In this document: in pieces, positions 26,801 to 37,200 of the stretch
Position numbering within the stretch: position 1 is the stretch's first letter
How the letters are laid out: every line of letters begins with the position of its first letter
Assembly (NCBI GenBank): GCA_951217055.1
Contig: OX578284.1
Span: 28,856,187 to 28,920,186 of the forward strand
Source of the DNA: Gerris lacustris
Lineage: Eukaryota; Arthropoda; Insecta; Hemiptera; Gerridae
Direction: 5' to 3'
DNA length: 64,000 bases
Notes under the pieces: generated by a model
Database searches by the model: none
Told to the model about the DNA's origin: nothing
What the model saw: only the letters and a program-made list of their open reading frames with translations
Made by a program: the position numbers and the translations under genes

Positions 26801-27046
26801 CAATATTAAAAAACTTTATACACAAATGTATAATTTAAAAATACTAACTTAGTATTAAGATCATTGTAATATCCAAATATAATTTTTTAAATCTTTATTC
26901 TGTTGTGCCACATGTTACTATTATAATTTTTTATTTTAATTAAATTAAATTTTATTACAGATTCGCAATCCAAAAACCAAGCATCAAATAAGTCTAATAA
27001 TAAACGAAATCGAAGATGCCGAAAGAACAAATTTAAGAATCGTTAA
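14900..27046 (+). CDS. Ice2: Little Elongation Complex subunit 2 (ICE2 / NARG2)
   Basis: Thirteen coding exons join in phase: 14900-14931, 16949-17129, 17233-17382, 18796-18930, 19056-19175, 19798-20098, 21079-21214, 22353-22671, 24233-24388, 24514-24667, 25154-25376, 26083-26249 and 26961-27046. They give 719 residues. ICE2 works with ELL and ICE1 in the Little Elongation Complex, which promotes Pol II transcription of snRNA genes in the nucleus. The middle exons contain FEDFIPGYSALSYLPKKS and KDKMTAEQKEYLGLAKSQW. An acidic, serine-rich low-complexity region follows at about residues 355-460. The C-terminal NARG2-type domain, about 535-690, includes LSELTRQWASLLIRPNTHLA, RVNPLDGEV and WNPLDVNIINPTFKHFHRVP. 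The tail is basic. The start is chosen because ATG follows an acceptor by one base and opens the frame (MDEGEAFMKLW). Identification rests on the C-terminal pattern. The second intron is GC-AG. A different last exon is possible at 30177-30307. Confidence 0.88.
15259..15680. mobile_element. MITE with about 23-bp terminal inverted repeats in ICE2 intron 1
   Basis: GCGCTGTGCACACTGAAGAA at 15259 is mirrored by TTCTTCAGTGTGCACAGCGC ending at 15680. The interior is rich in GAAACTTG/CAAGTTTC sub-repeats. It is 422 bp with no transposase. No clear target duplication was seen. Confidence 0.75.
17130..17131 (+). other. Ice2: GC-type splice donor of the second ICE2 coding intron
   Basis: The exon ends ...GCA ACA AGG and the intron begins GCATGT. 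Joining AGG to TTT GAA GAT at 17233 keeps the frame. The nearest GT (17133) would give TTT TGA, a stop. The donor is therefore GC rather than GT. Confidence 0.75.
17544..17680. mobile_element. Small Harbinger-like MITE in ICE2 intron 3
   Basis: A 137-bp palindromic element has inverted ends GACTAGTTTGCACGGGTCGA and TCGACCTGTGCAAACTAGGC. It is flanked on both sides by TAA (17541-17543 and 17681-17683), a 3-bp target duplication of the TWA type used by PIF/Harbinger elements. Confidence 0.7.
18031..18743 (-). mobile_element. 5'-truncated non-LTR retrotransposon with intact 13-bp target duplication
   Basis: The 13-bp sequence CTATATAGACCTA is repeated exactly at 18031-18043 and 18731-18743. Between them lies a minus-strand insert ending in a (TAC/CTA)n tail (about 18044-18066 on the plus strand). 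At its 5' side, 18569-18730, it encodes the end of ORF2: DDPTCPICGQEDETAYHFMV then VCEGYGRQ, a CX2CX8HX4C zinc-knuckle-like motif typical of LINE C-termini, followed by TAA. A long 3' UTR follows. The perfect duplication and open frame point to a fairly recent insertion. Confidence 0.85.
18201..19699. repeat. 377-bp inverted repeat, identical by eye, enclosing ICE2 exons 4 and 5
   Basis: The arm 18201-18577 and the arm 19323-19699 are reverse complements with no mismatch found by eye. The 745-bp loop contains exons 18796-18930 and 19056-19175. The left arm is the 3' UTR of the LINE at 18031-18743. Homology stops abruptly at both ends of the arms. A transcript across this region could fold into a long double-stranded stem. 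Confidence 0.9.
19323..19750 (+). mobile_element. LINE 3'-end copy, plus orientation
   Basis: It carries the same 377 bp as the minus-strand LINE, then a different end, CCCTTCACAGGCTATTACGC. That end resembles the one near 26520 (CTTTTCACAGGCTATGGCGC) and the inverted one near 56475. It therefore represents the more usual 3' end of this repeat family. Confidence 0.65.
21395..21905 (-). repeat. Dispersed repeat family R1, inverted copy
   Basis: On the minus strand it shows CATCGAATAGGTGATGATAG, CTCACGTTTACGCAAGTG, AACTTTTACTTAAGTTATCG and a GACAGACAGACAAG run. The order of landmarks matches 5590-6072. It lies in ICE2 intron 7. Confidence 0.8.
22120..22270 (+). repeat. Diverged fragment of the LINE 3'-end family
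   Basis: GTTGCTCCATCAGCTGTACA and ACTGTATAAGTGAC resemble the GTGCTCCATCAGCTGTATAA block of the copy at 19323-19750. It is short and diverged. Confidence 0.45.
22850..22990 (-). repeat. Possible tRNA-derived SINE
   Basis: On the minus strand GAGCCAGCGTGATAAAGAGG is followed about 45 bp later by CTCGGATTCGATCTTGTGCC, which resembles a Pol III B box (GGTTCGANTCC). The A box is poor. The assignment is tentative. Confidence 0.3.
23340..24063. mobile_element. Tc1/mariner-type MITE, copy 1
   Basis: It is flanked by TA on both sides and bounded by inverted ends GAGGTCGACCAAGAAGTCAT and ATGACTTCTTGGTCGACCTC. It is 724 bp and non-coding. It matches 27301-27863 in the opposite orientation but carries about 150 bp more in the middle. 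It lies in the intron before ICE2 exon 9. Confidence 0.85.
26330..26560 (+). repeat. Diverged LINE 3'-end copy in the last ICE2 intron
   Basis: GAATGCGGTCTAACGCTCGG, TATATAAATGGGTAGCTACT and TTTTCACAGGCTATGGCGC match blocks of the LINE copies at 18044-18577 and 19323-19750, with many substitutions. Confidence 0.6.
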
Positions 27047-27300
27047 TTCAAAACTTAAAATTATCTTAAATCGATTTATTTATTGTTATTTGTTTTTTTA
27101 TAGTTAAATACATTTAAAATGGTAGGGTTGTTTTAGGATTTTCATGACTACTACTTCCTTTTTTAATTTATCTTCCAAACAATTGCTATTTTGTTAAGAT
27201 TTGCTATTAAGACTTTTATTTTGGCCTAAGGTTGCATTTTGGCTGACAACCCAATATTTTCTAGCTATGAGTGAGTGATCTTGTCACCCTGCCTATACTA

Positions 27301-27863
27301 GAGGTTGACCAAGAAGTCATGAACACGGGAGAAACGGAAAGCTTAACTTCGTTTAAAATCGGAACTTCCGAGTAGTGCCGAAGTCAGTACAGTCGGGTGC
27401 TAAGACAATAACCATTCCTAGTTTGTATATGACATGCCCAGTTATGTCAAATCTCACGAATAACAACAGGAAGGTTTCCAATCTGTTAGGTTTCCTGTTT
27501 TGTTTGTTTTTATACAGCACGAACTATAGTCACAACTGTTCTAAATCCAAATCAAACTCAGAAATAAAGAGGAAGAAAAAAAAAAATAGATTAAGGAAAA
27601 AGAATATCGATTTAGATTTAAAGAATATTATTATGAATAATCAATAAATAATAATATAAAGATATTATCGTATATTATTAGTGATTTTCTTATCAGATAC
27701 AGTGTTGCCTGTTGCAAAAAATATAGAAGTTATCAAAAATAAAATTATTAATAACAGAAGAACAACACTGTGTTTTTTGACCGTGGTCTATTATATCAAA
27801 AACTGACTGTACATGACAACACTAGCGCACTCCTCTCATTTCCATGACTTCTTGGTCGACCTC
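27301..27863. mobile_element. Tc1/mariner-type MITE, copy 2
   Basis: It is flanked by TA and has ends GAGGTTGACCAAGAAGTCAT and ATGACTTCTTGGTCGACCTC. It is 563 bp and inverted relative to the copy at 23340-24063. It begins 255 bp after the stop of the proximal ICE2 terminal exon and contains AATAAA at about 27643, which could serve as that exon's poly(A) signal. Confidence 0.85.
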
Positions 27864-29694
27864 TAGAAATATTCCATATTTTATTAAAAAAAAAAAAAAT
27901 TAAGTTTTATTAAATATTTCTTGCACATGCAGGTAGACAAGTACACTGTTTCATAGCTTCTATAGCCATGCCTGCCAGAAATAGAAATGTTGATTATAAA
28001 AGCAAATTCGTGCCATCAAGTTAACTAGACGGAATTAAAGAGAAAATTATGATTTGTTTTAAAATTAGGTAAATAAAATATAAAAAGTATGTTTTAAATT
28101 TTTGCTAGTAGAATTAATCTTGTCCTAAGTCATTACAATAGGGGTTGAACACAAAATAATAGGAAATCTTTAACTAGATTATTAGGCATAATTTATATAA
28201 TTTAATTTCTTTATCACATAATTCGAGCAGAAAAAGTTTATTACAAGAAGTAGTTATGAGAACCCTTAATAAATTTCCTATTTTAGTCTCACACTCTTTC
28301 CTATTTAGTTTTACTTTTCTTTATTTTCTTAGTTTTTGTTTATTTACTTTTTTTCTCTCTCTCTCTCTCCCTTTGATTGTTCTTCTTATTCTTATAAAAA
28401 CTTTAATTAATGTTTATTTTGTTCTATTTTTAATAAAATATTTGTATTCTTTAAATCTCTACTTATTTCCTTAGTTATTATTGCTTAAAATAAATTAAGT
28501 TAATTTTGTTTTGTCTTTTATTCTATAAATTTAATAAATTGATAACCATGTTTTTACAGTATTTTGTAATTGGGCTTGAAAAATTTGTAAACATTTGTTG
28601 TCACCATTTGATAAGGTTTATCATAATACCTCTTTTTTGAATTGAATTAAAAATATCCAATTTCCTTAAAGTTATATGGGATTTTTTATTGAAAAAATCA
28701 GTGCTTTAGAGGATGTTGCATATAAACTGAGGCAAGGAAGTAAAAATAAATAAGTAAAGTATAGGCAAATCATCTCAACTTCATGTAAGAGGTCATTATC
28801 AGCACTGGAGAGAAATAATAGAGTCAGGGTATATAGCTGGTCTTGAGGACCTTGTAAACAGAAGTACTATAGGCTAATAATTGTTACAAAAACCAAGGAT
28901 CTGGTAAAGCCCAGATAATGGTTAACAACTAGAACCCACTGATATAAACAAAGAGATCAATCGAGTTGTCCTCTTCTATTACTTGACTTTAAGTGCTAAG
29001 GTTGTATTTTGACCTGAGAACCCCATTTTTCTATTACTTAAGCAACATTCTGGTAGTGAAATGGTCAATTGTGATATAAGAAGTCAAGAACAGAGAACAA
29101 AAGCCAAGAAAGCCTTTGCCTAGTCGCTACCAGAATGGAACTGTTACGAATTGCTAATAAAGACAAAACTCAATAATCTTTGTGTCCAATGTGAAATCAG
29201 TCCTCTTGTAAGGGTATGAGACATGGAAAGCAACCAAAGATGTCACCCAAAAAGACAAAACAGCTCTGATCATGTCCACTAACAGTTGAAATTTGCTCTG
29301 GCATATCCAATAATCATATTGGAACCTTACTTCTTTATCTCAGTCTGATGTAACTCCGATGCTCAATTTTAATAATTAGGCATATTTGAGTACTTAAGAT
29401 GAATTTTATTACATTGATTCTTAAATTAAAAAGTTCTCTTTTTATTTATTTAGTTCAAATCCTAGGTTACTCTTAATCTAAAAATTATTTATCTTGTAAG
29501 TTCATCCCCCCTCTTTTTTTTACAACAAAGAGAACTTAAGAGGCTTAAATGAATACTGACTGTCAACAACAGACTTTACGTATTTATTTATTATTCTTTC
29601 TTTCTTATTTTTTATTTTATTTATTTATTTTTTACTGCCATTTATATTTTTGATTTAGTAATCATAAAATTAAATCCTTAAAACATCTTTCCTG

Positions 29695-29790
29695 TAACTC
29701 GTTTTTGGTGGGTCGTTAAGGATAAAATAAAGTCAAAAACTTTTTTTCATTTCCATGGAAAAAGGTTAAATAAAAATTATGTATCCAGTA

Positions 29791-29889
<99 letters not shown>

Positions 29890-30057
29890 CAAATGTAACT
29901 CACTGCCATCCTTTAAATATCCGTTGATTGATTTGTAATTATGATGTTTTTAGGCGTATATGCCTCGGTGGTGGCGAAATATAGCCATCAGTTCATCGCA
30001 GATGGAAAAAAGTTGTTGACTTTATTTCACCCTTAACGACCCACCAAAAACGAGTTA
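29695..30057. mobile_element. MITE with long terminal inverted repeats containing a TA microsatellite
   Basis: The left end TAACTCGTTTTTGGTGGGTC is mirrored by GACCCACCAAAAACGAGTTA ending at 30057. The arms stay complementary for about 45 bp (GTTAAGGATAAAATAAAGTC against GACTTTATTTCACCCTTAAC). The 363-bp element lies 120 bp before the alternative ICE2 terminal exon. Confidence 0.8.
29794..29885. repeat. (TA)n microsatellite, about 46 units
   Basis: An uninterrupted TA dinucleotide run of about 92 bp lies inside the MITE at 29695-30057. It is self-complementary and prone to length change and cruciform formation. Confidence 0.97.
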
Positions 30058-30176
30058 TATATAAGCAAAGGGACAAACAAAACAAAACTATCTTTTCTAT
30101 TATCTTATTCGATCTGTTATTATTAATATTATAAAAAAATATATAAATAAATAATTATAATAAATTTAATTTTCAG

Positions 30177-30307
30177 CTGCAAATATAACATTCAAAACTT
30201 CTAAAAGAAAGCGGAATAAGAGAAAGACTGAAAAGCAAGTGAACAAGAGACAAAGTAAAAGATTGGCTGCTACAAATAAAATAAATAAAGCAAAGTTCGG
30301 AGCATAA
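30177..30307 (+). CDS. Ice2: Alternative terminal exon of ICE2
   Basis: AG at 30175-30176 is followed by an open stretch that joins exon 12 (ending 26249, phase 1) and gives 43 residues before TAA at 30305. It replaces the 28 residues of the 26961-27046 exon and makes a 734-residue protein. The encoded tail is strongly basic (TSKRKRNKRKTEKQVNKRQS), like the other tail, and could act in nuclear import or nucleic-acid binding. AATAAA lies 60-75 bp after the stop (about 30371 and 30376). The proximal exon has no AATAAA or ATTAAA within about 550 bp, except inside a transposon. This exon may therefore be the main one. Both exons are A-rich, so one could be a chance frame. Confidence 0.6.
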
Positions 30308-30370
30308 ATGAAATGTATTACCTCATATTAAAATAATTATAGCTTAAATACAACGTATTAAAAACAGCAA

Positions 30371-30381
30371 ATAAAATAAAC
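30371..30381 (+). terminator. Poly(A) signals after the alternative ICE2 exon
   Basis: Two overlapping AATAAA-type hexamers (AAATAAAATAAAC) lie about 65 bp after the TAA at 30305. Confidence 0.6.
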
Positions 30382-31657
30382 ATGATAATTTTTTTTTATT
30401 GGTGTAATTACGCAGAAAAATGTTTTATCTAGAAATACATAATGTAATTTAGAAATAATGTTGTTAAGCTCCATGGAGTAGAAATTATATCCCTCAAGAG
30501 GAGTTGTAATTGTAATATTGGCAAATGAGTAGTTAATGCAGTGTAACCTTGATGAAATGAATTTCCTTGGCAGTAGAAAATAATTTGTAAAAAATACATT
30601 TTGTTCCAAAAATAGTTTAAGTGAGGTTTCATTTACCATTCTAGTTAGATAATTTTGATAAATAGAGGTTATTTATTTATTTTGAGTTAATTATTTATTT
30701 TTGAAAATTCACCTTTCTTTTGACTTGATTTGTATTTTTAACAATTAGCATAGAGCCAACTTTTTTTTTTTTTTTGAAATGGTTGAAACGGGATTAAGAA
30801 GAATTTTGAAATGTGCTGCAATGTCATCTTTATTTGTTCTTCACTTAATTTAACTGCTTTTTTGTTTTGTTTTTAATGTACAGTTTAACACCTTTAGGCA
30901 TTCATATTTAAAAAGGAAATCTCTCATTTGATTATCAGTGACACAAGAGTCAAAACACCATAAGTATTATTAAAAAGCACAAATTAAAAGACGCAACAGT
31001 AGAGACAAACTGATTTCAAAACATAGACAAAGGACAAATTGACTGATCATTTGCGAAATCGAAAATGAACAGAATCATAGTATCCGATGTTTGTAAATCA
31101 CATAAACACTTTTCTTAGAAATTAAGGTGTAAACAAATCTTTGAAAGTAATTCTTTATACAAGGCTTAAGTCAACTGATTTCATTGTGTAAGAGGTTGCC
31201 ATAATTAATTTGTTATATCAATATATTGAGGTTTTATAAAGTGGTCACTACTTGTATAAATATTTTTTTATTTTTTGTTATATTGAGGTTCATCAAGGTT
31301 CCACTTTATTTCATTATTGCCCTTAAAACCTTGATACAACACATGTAAAATTAACATATGCAAAAGGTATTCTACTTCTAGATAGAAGGGTTTACAGGGA
31401 TTACGGGAGATTTGATGAATGGAAAATTTATTTAATTTTTATGGAGTTATTCTAGTTAATGAAGAAGAATCTATTATTTAAATGGCTGTGATTTTTAGTC
31501 TTAAGTTGAGTTATCCTAGAGAAATTTCATTGAGTAGGCTAAACATTGCTTTTAGTTTCTGCTGTTTATGTCACAATGATAAAATCATCAGTGACCAATA
31601 ATGTACTGTTAACGCCCAAGGTAGTACTACTATTAATTCTTTACTGATAAGTATAAA

Positions 31658-31692
<35 letters not shown>

Positions 31693-34270
31693 GAAGAAAC
31701 AAACAAAAAATCTTTAAAGAATTCTCTATATTAACCTCTAATTTAAAGTGAATGACTTTTATATTGTTTTTAATGTTTTCTATAGCATACTAGTTGGAGT
31801 CCTACTTCCTTTTATCTCACTTCATTTTGTTAGTGAGGTACAAATTTTTAACCAATTTTCCGACTACCTAGAAAGCTGAATCTTTCAGAGATCATGCATT
31901 TCTAATAACAATGTAAATTATTAATGCTTTGAGGTACAAATGTTTTAATAAATTTAAAAAAACAAATAAAAGCGTGCTTTTAAAATTGAAGTGTGAAATT
32001 TCTGATTCTTCAGAATTATTGTTGAAAATTCCTGACACATTTATGCTTATCAATAGAGATTTTTATGAACCAAAAATTCTGTGATATTATTATTATTATT
32101 ATTATTATTTTTAAATCCTTTTTATCTGTTTTGATTCTATGGCTGGTTGTCATCTTTTGGTTAAAAAAAATCTCTGGAGGGCTAATTAACCCTCTTCCAG
32201 TCATTTAATCGAGCTCTGTATCAATACAGAAACATTCTATAACATTTTTTGGTAACCCACACCAACACACACTCAATAACTCTGATTGTTATGAAAATTT
32301 TTAAAGTGTGTTTTATAAACAACCAAATTGACAATGACTCAAACAATCTAAATGCTTATATAAAAAGGATTTGAAATACAAAATAACATTTTATGGGATA
32401 GTACTATTTATATAAATTTTCATTGTAATATAAAAGTAAAACATTTATATTATTTTGTATATTTAGTTTATAGTCATGAATGTTCAAATAAAGAAATTTA
32501 AATATATTTTTGTTCCATTTTAAATAATTATTAGTATTTTTGTTCCTATTGGTATTATGTTCCTGTTGTTGATCATCAGGTTAACTCTTATATTGACGTT
32601 AACTCTTATATTTTAAAACTACTTTTCAGTAATACGTACAATCTTTCAATTAATCAAACCTACAGATATTCAATATAATTGCCCAACCTTAAGCCCGGGC
32701 TGACATTGAGACCCAAGCAACACAGGACAGGGTAGCACAGTTTTTTTTTCAACTGTAGAAACATATGAAACAACGTGAATTGTGATGAAGAGCAGGGTAC
32801 GCAACACGTAGCCCATCCGGCACTAGTGGTTCTGCCATCTCAATTTTGCTCTCATTCTAGTATTTTTAATTTAATTAATCTAATTTTAATTTTAATTTTT
32901 TTTTCTTAATTTTAATTTTTTTTTCTTAATTTTAATTAATCAAATTTAAAGATAAAGGAAGCATTATAACAACCACACAAGAATAATTGAGTAATGATCC
33001 TTGACTGTGTTTTTCTCCAATGTGTAATAGCAACTTACTACTAATCTGACTAATGTCATGGTTATCAAGTTAATTTAAAAGTACAAGTGTTTGATAACTG
33101 ATTTGTGGGAACTGTTTTCCCAACTCTTACCTGTTGTCACATAAACTAACACTCTAAATTACTATTATTTCCCCAAGGAAGGAGCTTATTAGAAGCTCGA
33201 AACTGGGAGTGTTAGACACCAGAAAATTATTATATTTATGTAATTTATTTATATGTTTATTCAATAAAGTTTTATTTATTTGGTTATTCAACTACACCTC
33301 ATTTAAAATGAGTCAACTAATGTGGAACAGCTTGTAGCTTGTATAAGAAAGTAAAAATAAATTTGATGACAAATTGCTGAATACATTTTTTTTAAGTGTT
33401 TGAATCCTGATATTGAAGCTAAATTGTTTCTCGTAAAAAATATTAATTTTATTTTTATTCTCTTATTAATCTGTGTCAAAAAAATTGAATGAATTACCAA
33501 AACCTCATTTTCATTTCTCTATAGTGCCTGTATAATTTTTGCTAAAAGCCCTCAATTAATTAAATATTCTAAGGTCATTCATTGTAGCAGGTGTAAGATA
33601 ATTGCTATTTCCAACTTTATAGTGAAGTGCTTTTTAAGATATTATCTTTTAGCCAAATGCTTATTATTATATTCCATTTGAGATGAGATTTTTGACAGAT
33701 GATAGATTTATTTATTTATTAATTCTATCAATCAATATTCATAATATATTTTTGTATTGCCTGTGCTATTTATTTAAAAACCTTTTACATTTTTCCTGTT
33801 TTGAGACGTTCCTTTTAAGGGTTAGAACAAAACAGTAGTTAGTTGGACTACCATTTCCCTTGCACGATTTTGTTTTAAAGAATACCCATTCTTAAAATAT
33901 TTAATTATTTTTGTTAATATTATTTTAAATGAAAGGTTCTTAACAGGATTATTCAGTTTTGTATACGATTGCTTGATTAATATAAATTTGTGATTAATTT
34001 TAATACTTTTTTTTCCAATATTTTAAGTAAATAATGCTATTATTATATAGTATCGAGGAACTGTATACGAGGGTCATTAGTGGTTTTAAAATTTAATTAT
34101 TTATTTAGACTAATTTATTATTATTGTTGATGTGCTATTTCTTTTTATCATTAAATACCTCCCTTTTTTTCTCCAATTATTATTTTTCTTTAATTCATTC
34201 ACATATTTTAATTGATTTATATTTTTAAATATATATACATTAAAAGAACATTATATTTAGATCTACTGTA
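30382..34270. other. Intergenic, no gene seen
   Basis: This is AT-rich spacer between ICE2 and the channel gene. It holds an A29 run near 31661, an (ATT)n run at about 32085-32109 and a duplicated AATTTTAATTTTTTTTTCTT near 32885-32930. No exon with domain content was recognised. A promoter for the channel gene is expected upstream of 34271 but no element stands out. Confidence 0.6.
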
Positions 34271-37200
34271 ATGAAGTTGAAATTAATACCAAACCAGTTG
34301 GGTTCGTTTATTACAGAATATTTTTCCACTTCAAATATTCATGGTTTTAATTTTATTGCCAAAAAGAATAGCCACTGGACTGAAAGGTAAGTGTTTATCT
34401 AATAGTCTGATGTATAAATGTAAATACATATATGTATAATACAATACATAACTATTGGTGATCATCTTTTCACTTACAATCAACAGTAATTGTTGTCAGA
34501 AAAATTTAATATTAGTTGTAAGGAGCCTCTTGTGTTTGCCCCCTCAAAGTATTGTGTTTTTTTAAACCAAAGACCAAAAAATGTACATGATTTCCTATAT
34601 ATATTGCTTTCTAAATTAATATTTAATTTAGACCTTTTTTATAAAGTCATTATAATTTTTCTTAGATTATTCTGGATATGCGTTTGTTTCGCTTCATGGA
34701 TGGGAACTATTAAATTGATTTTAATATCTTGGAAAGCATTCCAGGAGCAACCAACGAGCTTTGTAGCTGAAACTAGCTATTTAGAATTCAAAGAAAACTT
34801 CCCTGCAGTTTCTACTTGTGAAACCAACAATCAACAAAGAATAACTAATATAGTCAATAAGTAATAATAAATTTTCTTTTACATTAGTGTTTTAAAGTTT
34901 GAGAAATAAATATTATAAATTAGTATAAATAAGCTTCGGGAAATAGTATTATCAATAAACTATTGTAGATTAGATGGTAAGTAAGTAGAATCAAAAACAA
35001 TTTTATACAAATGAAACTTTAATTTTCTTACATACTTTCAGTCTGTTGTCAGTAGTGGGCCTTTGGATTCGCTACTTAACTACAGTCTTACTCTAATTTA
35101 AGAAGATGGTGTGACAACAACAGTGAAAAGTAAATTATTCTTATAAGAGAATCTTGTACAGGTAAAACCTTACAAGGAGTTTTATTAGAGATCAAAATGA
35201 CTGGTGATTGCCTAGATGCTAAAAGTCAACTTTAATAAAAATTTGGAAAAATGTTTAATATCTTATGGCTGATCTTTAATATCTTAACTCTGTGACTCTG
35301 CTTGCAGGTATACTTATTCTACTTTAATGAAATGATGTATAGAACAGGGTAAAATAGTCGAGAACAAAACTAAGATTTAATCAAGTCAAAATTAAGCTGC
35401 CAAAGATGCATTTAAAAATTCACAATGACCAAAATTACATGAGAATTGTCAAAAAGAAACTTAGTTATATATAAAACATCCACGCAAAAAAAATAAAAAT
35501 GAAATTACTAAATTTATTTTTTTTTAATGAGTGATAAGGAGGGGATCAAGGGTGTGACAAACAAAAAATGAGGATCGGTTGATAATAAAATGTGTTTTGT
35601 TTCTAGAACCGAATGCAAATTTTTAGTTATGATCCAAGTCTTGCCAGTGTTGTCAGGCAAGTTGTCCTGACAAGTTGTTGTTAAGAAAGTTGTGTCAGGC
35701 AAGTTTCTCTTACAGTTCCTGAATAAACTCAAATGAAGGGAAAACAATTTTATCTACGATTGATACGAAATATAAACATTGTATCTCTATTTAGATACTT
35801 AGAAAGTGATTCTTTACATAGTTGTATTCATTGCACATGTGTGTCTCATAATTCCTCTTTTTTTCCGCCCTAGTGCGATAAAAAAAAAGAATTCTTCACC
35901 ATAGCGCACGATTAGTGAATTAGTTTACATTTAAAAAACCTAATTTGCTGCTTGTTTAATTAAAGTATCTGTTTATATTGAGTTTTTAGTGAAAAACAAT
36001 TATTGATTTATGTCATTATGACTAAAATGAGGAGAATAATATGCCTCCCGAAATAATTAATTCGGCACAAAATACAACTAATAAATTAATGTCATCTTTA
36101 TCAAAAGAGAAATACAAACTTACATACTAAACTTTTTTCTGGGTTTATTATTAAAATCCAACAATCGTAGATAAAGTACGGTACGTAACTTGTGCGAAAA
36201 CTTCATTTTGCTTTGCTTGTGTGCTTTTCTACCCTCGCTGTCTCTCGGGTGCAAACTCCACACTCACATGCAAAATGCTACTTTCCGCACTAGATGCGTA
36301 ATGTACTATTTCCTATAGTTACAACTAGAAAAAACTCATCATTTCCTGTTGTTTCATTTCTTACATATTTATTTTATATAATTGTTGTTATTTCTAGAAC
36401 TTTAGGTTTCCAGAGTTTTCAATATGAGGAATTAGTTCAAGAGTTAAGTTACTTTCTGAACTTTAAGCTAAGGGTCACTCAAATTTGCCTCGCCATAAAT
36501 TGTTCTGACATTGTTGAAAATATACCAGAACTAGTGAAAGAGGTAAGAAAAGGATGTAATATAAAAAATGTACGCTTTAAATTTATTTTGTAGCTCGATA
36601 ACTTCTCACTTCCATTTATTTTGCATAAAGGTATATGGAACATGTGATGAAGTCTTTCTCAAGTGTCATTGGAAAGGAGTGCCATTTAATTGCTGTGATC
36701 ATTTTAAACCCTACTTATCGGAAACGGGACAGTGTTATCTTTTTAAATTCGATGACAAAACGTGAGTTATGGATTTTAAATAATTATTGAAATGTATAAA
36801 GACAAAAAATGTTACATCTAAAATAAGCTTAATTAGCAATTATTTTAATTACATTAAATTTGGTTGTTTATATTTATTACAATGAAAAGTATCCAATAGC
36901 AAAATTGAGTTGGTGAATATAAAAATACAAAGTTGTCAAGTCTGTGCTTTCAGTACTCAAAAAAGGTCTGTCAGCAATTTAACAAATCAGACTAGTTTGT
37001 TAATCAGCCAAGCTAATTAAAGATGGTGGTCATTAAAACGTTAGTTTTAGCTAAGCTTTTGAACCGCTTCTAATAATGAACAAAAATATTTAATTTTTAA
37101 GAGTTTTGGGGATATTTTTGTTTTTCACAAAATATACTAAATATAAAAAAAATCCTTAAAAAAAAAAGTTTTTGACATGGAATAGCTGTTCATTTTATTT

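Noticed and set aside
28256..28474. 72-codon hydrophobic frame
   Set aside because: It is T-rich low-complexity sequence giving Phe/Leu by composition; no conserved feature.
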